The notes below the pieces were generated by a model that was given only the letters and a program-made list of their open reading frames with translations, did not search any database and had not been told where the DNA came from. This document shows, one piece after another, positions 9,508 to 17,706 of a stretch of DNA of 64,000 nt (its first letter is position 1; each line of letters begins with the position of its first letter). Source of the DNA: Candidatus Flexicrinis proximus. GTDB lineage: Bacteria > Chloroflexota > Anaerolineae > Aggregatilineales > Phototrophicaceae. The position numbers were made by a program, and so were the translations under genes. The DNA lies in assembly GCA_016712885.1 (NCBI GenBank), contig JADJQF010000018.1, positions 104,245-168,244 of the forward strand. The letters run 5' to 3'.

Positions 9508-10791
9508 TCAGGCTCCCGGTTCGGGCGTCGGTGCGGGAATATCGCTCCCGACCGGCGTTAAGTTGAGTGGAATCAGCGCGCCGAGGTTTCCCGGGCAGTC
9601 ACGGTCAACGTGCTCCATGCCCATCTGGATGTCCGCCATCGTCGCGTCGATGTTCGGGCGCCCTTCCGCCATCTGCTGCGCCTGCGACAGCAGATCCCAG
9701 GCCGTCGCGCAGGACCGGTTGTCGCCGCTCGACAGGTAGCTGTAGTAATGCGTCAGGCCAAGCCGGAACAGGCACTCGACGTTCGACGGATCGAGCTGCA
9801 CGCACGCCTCGAAATTCGTGCGCGCGGCGGCGAAATCGCGGTACGGTTCGCTGTAGCGCAGCAGGCCAAGCTGGAACTGGGCCGCCGTATAGGTCGGATC
9901 GGCACGCACCGAATTCTCGCACTGGGTCAGCGCATCGTCGAACTGGCCGACCTTGCGATAGGCGCGGCACAGGCGCAGCATGGCGCGGCTGTTGCGCGGC
10001 TGCAGTTTGAGCACGGTGTTGTAGACGTCGATCGCTTCGGCGTCGCGGTTGAGGGCGAGGTACTGGAACGCCAGTTCCATCGCGATGCTCACGTTGCCGG
10101 GTTCCAGCGACATCGCCGTTTCAAGTTCCTGCGTCGCCGAATCGTACTCGGCGGCGTAGTTGAGCGCAAAAGCCAGCGCGCGCCGCGCTTCGGCGCTGCC
10201 CGGATCAACGGCCACCCCCTGTTCGGCGCTGTCGATCCCGGCGTTCAGGTTTCCGCTTAGGGTATAGGCGCGGCCCAGCATCGCATACAGCGGCGCAAAC
10301 TGCCCGTCGACATTGAGCCCTGTCAGCGCTACCGGGATCGCCGCGCCGCCGTCCCCCTGCCAGACCAGTCCGCGCGCCTTGAGCGCATACCCCAGCGGGT
10401 CATATGTGTCGATCTGAATAGCGCGGTCGCCCAGTTCGACGGCTGCCTGATAATTCTCCAGATCCATCTGCAGCAGCCCGTATTCGTAGATCCAGTCGAC
10501 GGCATCGGGGCGCATCGCCAGCGCCCGCTCGAAGACTTTGGCCGCGGCGGTATAGTCGCCCTGCGCGCGCAGCATCCGCGCTTCAGTGATCAATTCTGTG
10601 GGGCCGGCGGTAGGCGTGGGCGCCATGCCCAGCGCGTCGAGCGCCATCAGCATCAGCGCCTCGCGTTGGGTCAGGGCGATGCCCGAGATCGCGATGAGGA
10701 GCAGCAAAATCAGCAGAATCCAGCGCCGTCCGCCCCGCTTCTTGCGCCGCGAGCCGAAAAACGACTGCGAGTAATCGCGTCGAATCAGCAA
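9508..10791 (-). CDS. Membrane-anchored TPR protein (second gene of TPR operon)
   Basis: The 427-residue paralogue has the same plan as its neighbours: RRDY-containing basic N-terminus, one transmembrane helix (WILLILLLLIAISGIAL), then TPR units and a short proline-rich C-terminus (PAPTPEPGA). The likely start is TTG (MLIRRDY), which lies 3 bases after the stop of the upstream gene and aligns with the N-terminus MIVRRDY of that gene. It is conserved in architecture but diverged in sequence, indicating old tandem duplication. Confidence 0.85.
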   Translation of the reverse strand: MLIRRDYSQSFFGSRRKKRGGRRWILLILLLLIAISGIALTQREALMLMALDALGMAPTPTAGPTELITEARMLRAQGDYTAAAKVFERALAMRPDAVDWIYEYGLLQMDLENYQAAVELGDRAIQIDTYDPLGYALKARGLVWQGDGGAAIPVALTGLNVDGQFAPLYAMLGRAYTLSGNLNAGIDSAEQGVAVDPGSAEARRALAFALNYAAEYDSATQELETAMSLEPGNVSIAMELAFQYLALNRDAEAIDVYNTVLKLQPRNSRAMLRLCRAYRKVGQFDDALTQCENSVRADPTYTAAQFQLGLLRYSEPYRDFAAARTNFEACVQLDPSNVECLFRLGLTHYYSYLSSGDNRSCATAWDLLSQAQQMAEGRPNIDATMADIQMGMEHVDRDCPGNLGALIPLNLTPVGSDIPAPTPEPGA

Positions 10792-10794
10792 GGC

Positions 10795-12063
10795 TTACAG
10801 TCCGCCGATCGGCGTGGGCGGGATGGCGGTCGGCGGGACCGTCGTCGGGGCGATAACCCCGCGATAATCGGGGCACTTTTCAATCACGTTGCCGATCCCG
10901 ATGTCGATCTGCACCATAACGCCGTTCTCGGCTGGCAATCCCTGCCCTGTGCCGAGGTTCTTGGCCTCGTTCAGCACCCGCCAGGCATCGTCGCACTGGC
11001 CCATGAAATAGTGCGCCAGCCCGCGATACGCATAGCAGCGCAGTTCCTCGGCGTCGAAGCCCACACAGGTCTGAAACGTCTCGATGGCGCTCTCGTAATT
11101 GCGCCGCGCGTACTGCATCTGGCCCAGCTGGCCATAGACCGCGCCGTAATCCGGCTTGATGTCCAGCGCCCGTTCGCAGTTGGTGGTGGCGGCCACAAAG
11201 TCCGCTTCTTCGGCGGCCGCGTAAGTCTCGCATATCCGCAGGTAGGCTTTGGCGGTGTCGTCCACACTCATGGTCAGCGAAGTCACCATAAAGTCGTAGA
11301 TCGCCAGCGCGCGGCGCGGATTGTTGATGCGCGCGCTTTTGTACTGTCCGGCCAGCTCGAACCACGGGCCGGGTAGGTTAGGGTTGATGCTGGTCGCCAT
11401 CTCCAGCTGTTCGATCACCTCTTCGGTGCGGCCGGTCAGCAGCAGCGGCACGGCATAGGCGCGGTGACTGTTGGCGTCGTTCGGGTCCAGCGTGATGGCC
11501 GTTTCGCCGGCTTCCAGCGCGGCCGAATAGCGGAAGATATTGGTGTTGGCGACCGCCAGCGCGCTGTAGACCGGCGCGAAATTGCGGTCAAGCTCCTGCC
11601 CCTGCAGCGCGAAAATCAGCGCGTTGGTCGGGTCGGAATAGGCCAGCGCGTTGGCTTTGAGCGCATAGCCGCGCACATCGCGCGGGTCGGCGGCGATCGC
11701 CAGGTCGGCTACCTGCGCGGCGCGCTCGGTCTCGTTCATCTCCATCAGCGTCTTGCCGTACTCATACAGGTAGCTGACGTTGTTGGGCTGAAGCTGGACG
11801 GCGCGTTCGAATTGTTTGGCCGCTTCGCTCATGTTGCCGCGCTGATAAGACTCCGCGCCGAGCATCGCGTACTGCGCCGGGTACAGCGTCGGGACGGCGT
11901 CATAGCCGAATGCCTGCGCGGCGATCCCCTGCACGGCGCTCAGGTTGAGCAGCACGGCTGCCATTCCCGCGACCATCAGGATCGCAAATACCAGCAGATA
12001 GCGGATGCGCGCTGCCCGCCGCCGCTGATAGAAGGTATACCGGTAATCCCGACGTACAATCAT
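10795..12063 (-). CDS. Membrane-anchored TPR protein (first gene of TPR operon)
   Basis: The 422-residue protein begins MIVRRDYRYTFYQRRR, followed by a transmembrane helix (YLLVFAILMVAGMAAVLL) and about nine TPRs, ending in PPTAIPPTPIGG. I chose the ATG at 12063 because the encoded N-terminus matches the paralogue downstream; a GTG at 12081 would add six residues. It is the promoter-proximal gene of the three-gene TPR operon. The matching anchors suggest the three proteins act together in or on the membrane, which is inference. Confidence 0.85.
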   Translation of the reverse strand: MIVRRDYRYTFYQRRRAARIRYLLVFAILMVAGMAAVLLNLSAVQGIAAQAFGYDAVPTLYPAQYAMLGAESYQRGNMSEAAKQFERAVQLQPNNVSYLYEYGKTLMEMNETERAAQVADLAIAADPRDVRGYALKANALAYSDPTNALIFALQGQELDRNFAPVYSALAVANTNIFRYSAALEAGETAITLDPNDANSHRAYAVPLLLTGRTEEVIEQLEMATSINPNLPGPWFELAGQYKSARINNPRRALAIYDFMVTSLTMSVDDTAKAYLRICETYAAAEEADFVAATTNCERALDIKPDYGAVYGQLGQMQYARRNYESAIETFQTCVGFDAEELRCYAYRGLAHYFMGQCDDAWRVLNEAKNLGTGQGLPAENGVMVQIDIGIGNVIEKCPDYRGVIAPTTVPPTAIPPTPIGGL

Positions 12064-12745
12064 CCTGCTTGTGCCCTGCACCCTGTCACACTGCTGCGTG
12101 GACGCCGTTATTACAGCATCCCAACATCCGAGTATACGGCGCGTGCCGCCCGTTTTCTATGTGCGTTTCACCACCGCAAACCCTGCCAGTAAGGGGAAAG
12201 TGTCACCTTGTATCGGTGACAACCATCACTGATGGATGCCCGTGGGACGTTCTAAAATAGCTTTATCGTGTGCTGGGACACAGATCCTGGCACCGGTAAC
12301 AGCCTATCCGGCATCCATATCTTCAGCGAGCTTGTGGACTCGATAGAAGGAGGCAGGCGGCGTATTCTCCCTTACGCTGAAGCTCTTCCTCTAAGTCTGC
12401 ATTTCCTTCTTTCCCATCGTTTGAAGTGCGATGCTGTACTGGGGCGTCTAGCTTAAGGGCACGGGCATCCCGCCCGACTCGCGCTTGACTACGACGCACA
12501 ATTCTATAGAGGGGGCGTTTCGCCGCTCACAACAGCGCCCCCTCGAATTGTTTCTCCCCCCTCACTCTTCCCGGATCACCCCCGCCGCCCGCTACGCCTT
12601 CAGGCGCTGTGGCATACCCCTCGGTTCGCCGCGCCGCGCCGGGTTCCACACGCGGACTCTCCCCAAATCTGAGGTTTCGTGCCGCCGCGCAGAGCTGACC
12701 GCTGACACTGAAAACAGTTATGCTATACTGGCGTGCAGTCCAGTT
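12064..12745. other. Intergenic region without a recognised gene
   Basis: About 680 bases separate the TPR operon from tRNA-Ser. It must hold the TPR-operon promoter and the tRNA promoter. I see one hairpin-forming pair, GAGGGGGCG ... CGCCCCCTC, near 12510-12545. The short reading frames here have no recognisable domain and I do not call them genes. Confidence 0.5.
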
Positions 12746-12830
12746 GGAGAGGTCGCATAGTGGTCTAGTGCGCTCGCCTGGAACGCGAGTATGGGTAACA
12801 CCATCGCGGGTTCGAATCCCGCCCTCTCCG
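12746..12830 (+). tRNA. tRNA-Ser (anticodon GGA)
   Basis: The 85-base cloverleaf has a 7-bp acceptor stem GGAGAGG/CCTCTCC and a discriminator G. The anticodon stem is CTCGC/GCGAG with loop CTGGAAC (anticodon GGA). A long class II variable arm (ATGG...CCAT) is typical for serine, and the T arm is GCGGG-TTCGAAT-CCCGC. The 3' CCA is not encoded. It reads UCC and UCU codons. Confidence 0.95.
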
Positions 12831-12894
12831 CACCCGCGGGTCCATCCCCCGCACCGAAAACCAGCGCCCCTGCGGACGCTGGTTTTTTGTTGGG

Positions 12895-13260
12895 CCTACT
12901 CGATCCGGCCGGGTTGGGCGTCAGCCACGGGATGCGGTTGGCACAGGCGTGCTGGTAGTGGAAGCGCATGCCGTCGTACATCGACTTCGTGCCGGTCCAC
13001 ATCGCAACCTGATTGGTGCCGGCGCTGGGGGCGAAGCTCGCCACCGTCTGCGCCCCGGCCCCGTAGCGGTCCACTACATAAATGTGGTTCGCCGGGCAAG
13101 CCGCGCCGTAGGTCTGTCCCGGCTGATAGTCGTACAGCACCTGAATCTTCCGCACCTGCCACATGTAGTTAGTTGGTCTAGCCTCGTTTAAATAGAGTAA
13201 CAGCGCGAATAGACGCCACACCTGCGGAATCGGCGTTATAAACGGATCCTTGATCGCCAA
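12895..13260 (-). pseudogene. Orphan reading frame of unknown function next to tRNA-Ser
   Basis: An open frame on the minus strand encodes a plausible protein stretch (starting LAIKDPFITPIPQVWRLFAL from a TTG at 13260, later YDYQPGQTYGAACPANHIYV). I do not recognise it. The frame has no stop before it enters the tRNA gene, so the natural C-terminus is missing or this is a gene fragment. Directly upstream lies the triple GAACN4GTTC operator-like array, and a possible ribosome site GAGGGGAG precedes the TTG. The position beside a tRNA suggests leftover DNA from an integrated element, but I see no attachment-site repeat. Confidence 0.25.
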
Positions 13261-13291
13261 ACAAGCGGCCGTGCTCCCCTCAAATCTTGTT

Positions 13292-13329
13292 CGAACAAAT
13301 GTTCGTACAAATGTTCGAACATTTGTTTC
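13292..13329. promoter_or_regulatory. Three overlapping GAACN4GTTC palindromes (LexA/Cheo-box-like)
   Basis: CGAACAAATGTTCG at 13292, CGTACAAATGTTCG at 13304 and CGAACATTTGTTTC at 13316 overlap by two bases and repeat every 12 bp. GAACN4GTTC is the known LexA (DinR) box of Bacillus and actinobacteria. The same three-box arrangement recurs at 54020-54057. The regulator is not in this window, so the LexA assignment is inference. Confidence 0.5.
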
Positions 13330-13545
13330 TGCCCCCGCCGTTTCTGATGCTATGCTGACTCTATCGCAAAAGTTGTCGTGCCGGAATCGCCGCGCCGTCG
13401 TGTCCGCTGCTGCCCCCTGCCTCGGCACCGGATTCAACCGCCGATTTCGGCGATCAATCGTTTTTTGGACGCCATCCTGCTGTCAGATCGGAGGGGTCGA
13501 TGAGACCGTCTATGAATGCGCCGCCGTTCGCCGGTGCGTGCCGCA

Positions 13546-14478
13546 TCACAAACGCTGTACATGAGTCTGCGCCGCTGCCCGCGCGAACTCGTCATCGCTG
13601 AACTGGCCCGCGCCAATCGACAAGGCGTTGGCGGTCCCGGCGGCCGCCGCCTGAACCAGCGCATCGGCCATGCTGTCGCCGCGCTCGAATGCCGCCATCA
13701 GCCCGGCCAGAAATGAATCGCCGCTGCCCAGCGCGCTCACGGCCTCGATCGGCGCGGGGGTGACCTGCCACAAACCGCGCGTATCGTGCCCGACCGCGCC
13801 GCGCGCGCCCATCGTAATGATGGCCTTGCCGCCGCCCGTCCGCCGCGAGAGTTCTTCTGCCGCGGCTGCGGCCTCCGCTGCCGTCGTGATGGCCGTGCCC
13901 AGCGCTTCGGCGGCTTCGTCGTGGCTGATCTTGAGGTTCACGCCCGCCTGCATCGCTGCTGTGAGCGCCGCGCCGCTGGTATCGACCCACAGCGGCTTGC
14001 CGGTGTCGCGCAGCGCCGCGATCAGCGTCTCGTAGCTGCCGATCGGCGAACCCGTCGGCAGGCTGCCGCACAGGCAGATCGCAGAAGCGCCGTTGGCCTC
14101 GTCCAGGGCATCGGCCTGTAAGTCGCGCCAGTTGTCCGCGCCCGCCGCCGGCCCATATTCATTCACCACAGTCATCCGCCGCGTGGCCGGGTCCAGCAGA
14201 ATGACGCACGTCCGCGTTTCGCCCTCGGCCAGCCACGTCCAGCGTGACCGCAGTCCTTCGCGTTCGGTCAATTCCGCGAACAGCTTTCCCGTATATCCGC
14301 TCAGGAATCCGGCTGCCGACACCGTCGCGCCCAGCGCCGCCGCCGCCCGCGCCATGTTGACGCCTTTGCCCCCTGCGCCCATCGCCTGCCGTTCAGGACG
14401 GAAGACGCCGCCTTCGCCGTATCCGGCAACGACCAGCGTCCGGTCAAGTGCCGGGTTAGGAGTAATACTGAGGATCAT
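13546..14478 (-). CDS. PfkB-family sugar kinase, 1-phosphofructokinase/tagatose-6-phosphate kinase type
   Basis: The 310-residue protein opens with MILSITPNPALDRT, the hallmark N-terminus of the hexose-phosphate kinase (FruK/LacC) branch of the PfkB family. It has the substrate motif GAGGKGVNMARAAAALG near residue 35 and the catalytic anion-hole/base motif ALGSGDSFLAGL near residue 240. The family uses ATP to phosphorylate fructose-1-phosphate, tagatose-6-phosphate or related sugars in the cytoplasm. I start at the ATG at 14478 by homology; a GTG at 14511 is possible. No PTS or sugar operon is adjacent, so the exact substrate is not determined. Confidence 0.85.
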   Translation of the reverse strand: MILSITPNPALDRTLVVAGYGEGGVFRPERQAMGAGGKGVNMARAAAALGATVSAAGFLSGYTGKLFAELTEREGLRSRWTWLAEGETRTCVILLDPATRRMTVVNEYGPAAGADNWRDLQADALDEANGASAICLCGSLPTGSPIGSYETLIAALRDTGKPLWVDTSGAALTAAMQAGVNLKISHDEAAEALGTAITTAAEAAAAAEELSRRTGGGKAIITMGARGAVGHDTRGLWQVTPAPIEAVSALGSGDSFLAGLMAAFERGDSMADALVQAAAAGTANALSIGAGQFSDDEFARAAAQTHVQRL

Positions 14479-14735
14479 GCCGTGCCGTTCGCTTCTTATA
14501 GAGGAAAACACGCCCGCCCGTAACTATACCATCGCCCGTGCCTGGTCGCAGGCTCACCCGCCGCCCATTTCTCTGGTTTGGATTCTGAAATCCTAACCAG
14601 GTGGCCAGGTCCGGGGGGGAGTCAAAAACCGGCCGTTCGGTCAGTTACCAATCAACGCCTGGTGGATAGAATCAAGACATTATGTACGCGGCCACGCAGT
14701 TTGCGCCGGCCAACAGGACCAGAGGGCAACCCACT

Positions 14736-15080
14736 ATGCACGTCTCATCGGCAGCCATCCTGACCTCAAGGTTCTCGCAGAATTCACAGCACGGCGCGCT
14801 GTGGGTGAGTGCGGAGATGAGCCGGACTCAGACCGCCCTGAAAGTCGCCGAACTACTGCGCGAGACCGGTCATGTCGAGCTGCGCGCCTCTGGCCCTGCC
14901 GCCCTGGCTCGGGTCGTCGCCGCCATTGCGCTGGCCAAGTGCATGCTCTTCGCGGAGCGCATCGCCTTTGACGTCGACGTAAAATCGGCGGACATGGACT
15001 TTGAAGGCTCGATGTGCAGCGGAATGCGCTTCACGCTGGCGGTCATCCGTTCCGCCGCGGTCTGCCTGGCTGCCGGCTAA
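14736..15080 (+). CDS. SpoVS-like protein (stage V sporulation protein S family)
   Basis: The 114-residue product carries the SpoVS pattern: WVSAEMSRTQTALKVAELLR, then VELRASGPAALARVVAAIAL (compare the family's AIGAGAxNQAVKAIAIAR), then a beta strand DVDVKSADMDFEG. SpoVS is a small Alba-fold protein first known from Bacillus sporulation but also found in non-sporulating Chloroflexi and Thermus. The molecular role is nucleic-acid binding or regulatory by fold inference. The ATG at 14736 has AGAGGG 9 bases upstream. The protein is somewhat diverged and slightly longer than the usual 86 residues. Confidence 0.7.
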   Translation: MHVSSAAILTSRFSQNSQHGALWVSAEMSRTQTALKVAELLRETGHVELRASGPAALARVVAAIALAKCMLFAERIAFDVDVKSADMDFEGSMCSGMRFTLAVIRSAAVCLAAG

Positions 15081-15222
15081 CCGGGCACAGGACTCTGGAA
15101 ACTCCTGCCCGTCTGCGGCTAAAATCAGGAGGTCGGTGCTTGCACCGGCACTGAAACCTGTAGTCGCATTCATGCGGTGGGATCGGCGAATATGCGCCAC
15201 GCCTCCCGTCGTCGGGCAAATC

Positions 15223-16032
15223 ATGACCGAAGCCGCTTTAACTCCGAAAAACGTTTCTCTGCGGTCCGTCGCCCTGCCAGCCGAACACGGCGGATGGGGA
15301 TTTTTGGTTGAGCCGATCCTGCTCGGGATGTTGACGGCGGGGTCGTGGTACGGCCTCCTGCTGGCTGTCGCCTCCTTCGGCGTCTTCCTGGTGCACCAGC
15401 CCCTCAAGATCGCCCTAAAGGACCGCCTCAAAGGCCGGCGTCCGGCGCGGACCGTCCTGGCCGAGCGTTTTGTCCTCCTGTATGGGCTGATGACGGTCGT
15501 TCCGCTGGCCGTTCTGCTCCTGGCCGCTCCGGCAGCGTTTTTGTTTCCCATCGCGCTGGCGGTGCCACTGGCCGCCGTCCAGCTGGTGTATGACTCGCGC
15601 AATCAGAGCCGCCGGCTGCTGCCCGAAATCAGCGGCGCGCTCTCGCTTGCCATGATCGCCCCCTCGATTGCCCTGCTGGCCGGCTGGGAGCTTGTCCCGG
15701 CCTTTGTGCTGTGGGGCATCATCGGCGCCCGTGTCATCCCGTCGATCCTCTACGTCCGCGAGCGGCTGCGCGTGGAACACGGTAAACCCGAGTCTTCCCT
15801 TCCGGCCTGGATCGCCCACAGCGCTGCCCTGCTGACGGTGTCAGGGTTGGCGGCTGCCAGCCTAACGCCCTGGCCGGGTATTTTTGCCTTCGTGATCCTG
15901 CTGGTGCGCGCGCTGGTCGGGCTTTCGGCCTATCGCACGCCGCGCCCGGCAAAGGTCATCGGCTTTCAGGAGGTCGCCTACGGGCTCGTCACCGTCCTGC
16001 TGGTCTCGCTGGGCTACCGTGCCGCCCTCTGA
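15223..16032 (+). CDS. YwiC-like integral membrane protein
   Basis: The 269-residue protein starts with the family-typical SVALPAEHGGWGFLVEPILLG and contains about seven hydrophobic segments. It has the conserved KDRLKGRRPARTVLAERF loop and a following YDSRNQSRRLLPEISGA loop. YwiC-like proteins are widespread membrane proteins with no established function. I start at the ATG at 15223 by homology; upstream in-frame ATG (15172) and GTG (15136) codons are also possible. It follows the SpoVS-like gene in the same direction and may be co-transcribed. Confidence 0.75.
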   Translation: MTEAALTPKNVSLRSVALPAEHGGWGFLVEPILLGMLTAGSWYGLLLAVASFGVFLVHQPLKIALKDRLKGRRPARTVLAERFVLLYGLMTVVPLAVLLLAAPAAFLFPIALAVPLAAVQLVYDSRNQSRRLLPEISGALSLAMIAPSIALLAGWELVPAFVLWGIIGARVIPSILYVRERLRVEHGKPESSLPAWIAHSAALLTVSGLAAASLTPWPGIFAFVILLVRALVGLSAYRTPRPAKVIGFQEVAYGLVTVLLVSLGYRAAL

Positions 16033-16103
16033 TCCAGCTTGGGATGGTACCCGATGGCCCGATCGACAAATCGCACTTCCGGGTATACTCCGTCGCACCT
16101 ATG

Positions 16104-16267
16104 GAGCGTATTATGAACTTTTCGATGGAGTCCTATCCCCACCCCGGCAGGAGTTTACACTCCTGCACCTCCCATAGTGTTTTTGTGGCGTGAGCGCCAC
16201 AAAACACAAATGAGGGGTCGAGGGGCGCAAGTCCCTCGCAGAGGTGTGGAGGCAGCGCCTCCACAAA
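16104..16267 (+). repeat. Hairpin-array repeat, near full-length copy B
   Basis: The copy begins GAGCGTATTATGAAC, similar to the terminal inverted repeat of the intact element at 39796. In order it carries GGCAGGAGTTTACACTCCTGC-type hairpin 1, the stem TTTTGTGGCG-TGAG-CGCCACAAAA, the GAGGGGCGCAAGTCCCTC hairpin, and the final palindrome GGAGGCAGCGCCTCC. The 3' terminal repeat is not recognisable. It lies between the YwiC-like and M20 genes. From 16268 to 16409 I see only the M20 upstream region. Confidence 0.8.
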
Positions 16268-16409
16268 CTAAAGCGCAAACAGGCTCTTAGACTTGCTCCA
16301 TCGCGCTGCTGGCCTGCCCGGCACGCACACTGCGTTCAATCTGCACGGCCAGTTCGCGCTGGGGCCGTTATCCATAATCATTTGTGATTGAGAGTCGAAA
16401 GGGAAGCAC

Positions 16410-17591
16410 ATGAAGCTGGCAGAAATCCAGGCGAAGGCCGAAAACCTGCAGGAGACCGTGGTCGGCTGGCGCCGCCACATCCACATGAACCCGGAACTGA
16501 GCTTTCAGGAGTTCAAAACGGCCCAGTTTGTCGCAAACACCCTCCGCGATATGGGGATTGAGGTCGAGACCGGTGTCGGCAAGACCGGCGTCGTCGGCAG
16601 GATCGGCGAAGGATCGCCTGTGATTGGCATTCGCGCCGATATGGATGCGCTGCCCATCCACGAGGCGAATGACGTCCCCTACCGGTCGCAGACGCCGGGG
16701 GTGATGCACGCCTGCGGACATGACGCGCATACCGCAATCCTGCTTGGCGTCGCCAAGATCCTCAGCGAGATGCCTGACCGCCCCGCCGGCGAAGTCCGCT
16801 TCTTCTTCCAGCCCAGCGAAGAGGACAGCGATTCGGAGAACAAGAGCGGCGGCATGCGCATGGTCGAGGAAGGCGTGATGTCAGGCGTCGACTCGGTCAT
16901 CGCGCTGCATGTCGCCAGCGAGGAGCCATCCGGCAAGGTGCTGATCGTCGATGGGCCAGCCTCGGCGGCAGTTGATTCGTTCGAGGCGAAAATCATCGGC
17001 AAGGGCTGCCATGGCGCCTATCCGCATCAGGGCATCGACACGGTGCATCTGCTCGCGCAGGCGATCAACGCCATCAATGGGGTTCGCGCGCGCCGCATCA
17101 ACCCGACCAAAGGCGCCGTCATCTCCATCGGGTCGGTTCACGGTGGCAACGCCAATAACGTCATCCCGAACGAAATCGCCCTGACCGGCACGATCCGCAG
17201 CTTCGACGAGGAAACCCGCGCGGAACTGTGGGCGGGACTGGAACAGGCGCTGGGCGTCACCCGCGTGTTGGGTGGCGACTTCACCCTCAACATCATCCGG
17301 GGCTATCCGGCCATGTACAACGCGCCGGTCGTCTCGGACGTCATCCGCGAGGTCGCAACGGAAGGGTACGGCCCAGACGGGCTGGTCACCAAAGAAGTCG
17401 GCATGGGCGCCGAGGACTTCGCCTATTTCCAGCAGAAGGCCCCCGGCGCGATGTTCAACCTCGGCGCCAAGTACGACTCGGTCGACCGACCGCACCACAG
17501 CCCGGTTTTCAACATCAGCGAGGATGCGCTGCCGGTTGGCGTTACGGTCCTCGCCGAAGCAGCGCTTCGACTGCTGGCAGGGAAATCGTAA
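16410..17591 (+). CDS. M20-family metallo-amidohydrolase (N-acyl amino acid/hippurate hydrolase type)
   Basis: The 393-residue protein matches the M20D amidohydrolases: RRHIHMNPELSFQEF near the N-terminus, IGIRADMDALPI, the metal-binding MHACGHDAHTA motif, FFFQPSEED with the catalytic Glu pair, a dimerisation lid (KIIGKGCHGAYPHQGID), and the C-terminal metal ligand GMGAEDFAYF and a HHSPVF motif. The family removes acyl groups from amino acids or peptides using a two-metal site in the cytoplasm. The ATG is preceded by AAGGGAAG. The gene stands alone between copy B of the repeat and a terminator hairpin. Confidence 0.92.
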   Translation: MKLAEIQAKAENLQETVVGWRRHIHMNPELSFQEFKTAQFVANTLRDMGIEVETGVGKTGVVGRIGEGSPVIGIRADMDALPIHEANDVPYRSQTPGVMHACGHDAHTAILLGVAKILSEMPDRPAGEVRFFFQPSEEDSDSENKSGGMRMVEEGVMSGVDSVIALHVASEEPSGKVLIVDGPASAAVDSFEAKIIGKGCHGAYPHQGIDTVHLLAQAINAINGVRARRINPTKGAVISIGSVHGGNANNVIPNEIALTGTIRSFDEETRAELWAGLEQALGVTRVLGGDFTLNIIRGYPAMYNAPVVSDVIREVATEGYGPDGLVTKEVGMGAEDFAYFQQKAPGAMFNLGAKYDSVDRPHHSPVFNISEDALPVGVTVLAEAALRLLAGKS

Positions 17592-17647
17592 GGCATCAAT
17601 CCACCGGCTGCTGCCGGGCAACCGCAGGTGACCGTCTGAAAACACAA

Positions 17648-17669
17648 GAGCGAGGGATTTCCCTCGCTC
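17648..17669. terminator. Bidirectional hairpin terminator between converging genes
   Basis: A perfect 9-bp stem GAGCGAGGG/CCCTCGCTC with a 4-base loop ATTT lies between the ends of the M20 gene (plus) and the thrombospondin-repeat gene (minus). It has no long T-tract but its position fits a shared terminator. Confidence 0.6.
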
Positions 17670-17706
17670 CTGTATTTCTGGTGATGATTGTCAGGACAGA
17701 CCTGAT

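Noticed and set aside
16268..16350. Short minus-strand peptide (ELAVQIERSVRAGQASSAME) that looks protein-like
   Set aside because: It is only about 25 codons long and has no start or conserved context; a gene fragment is possible but not supportable.
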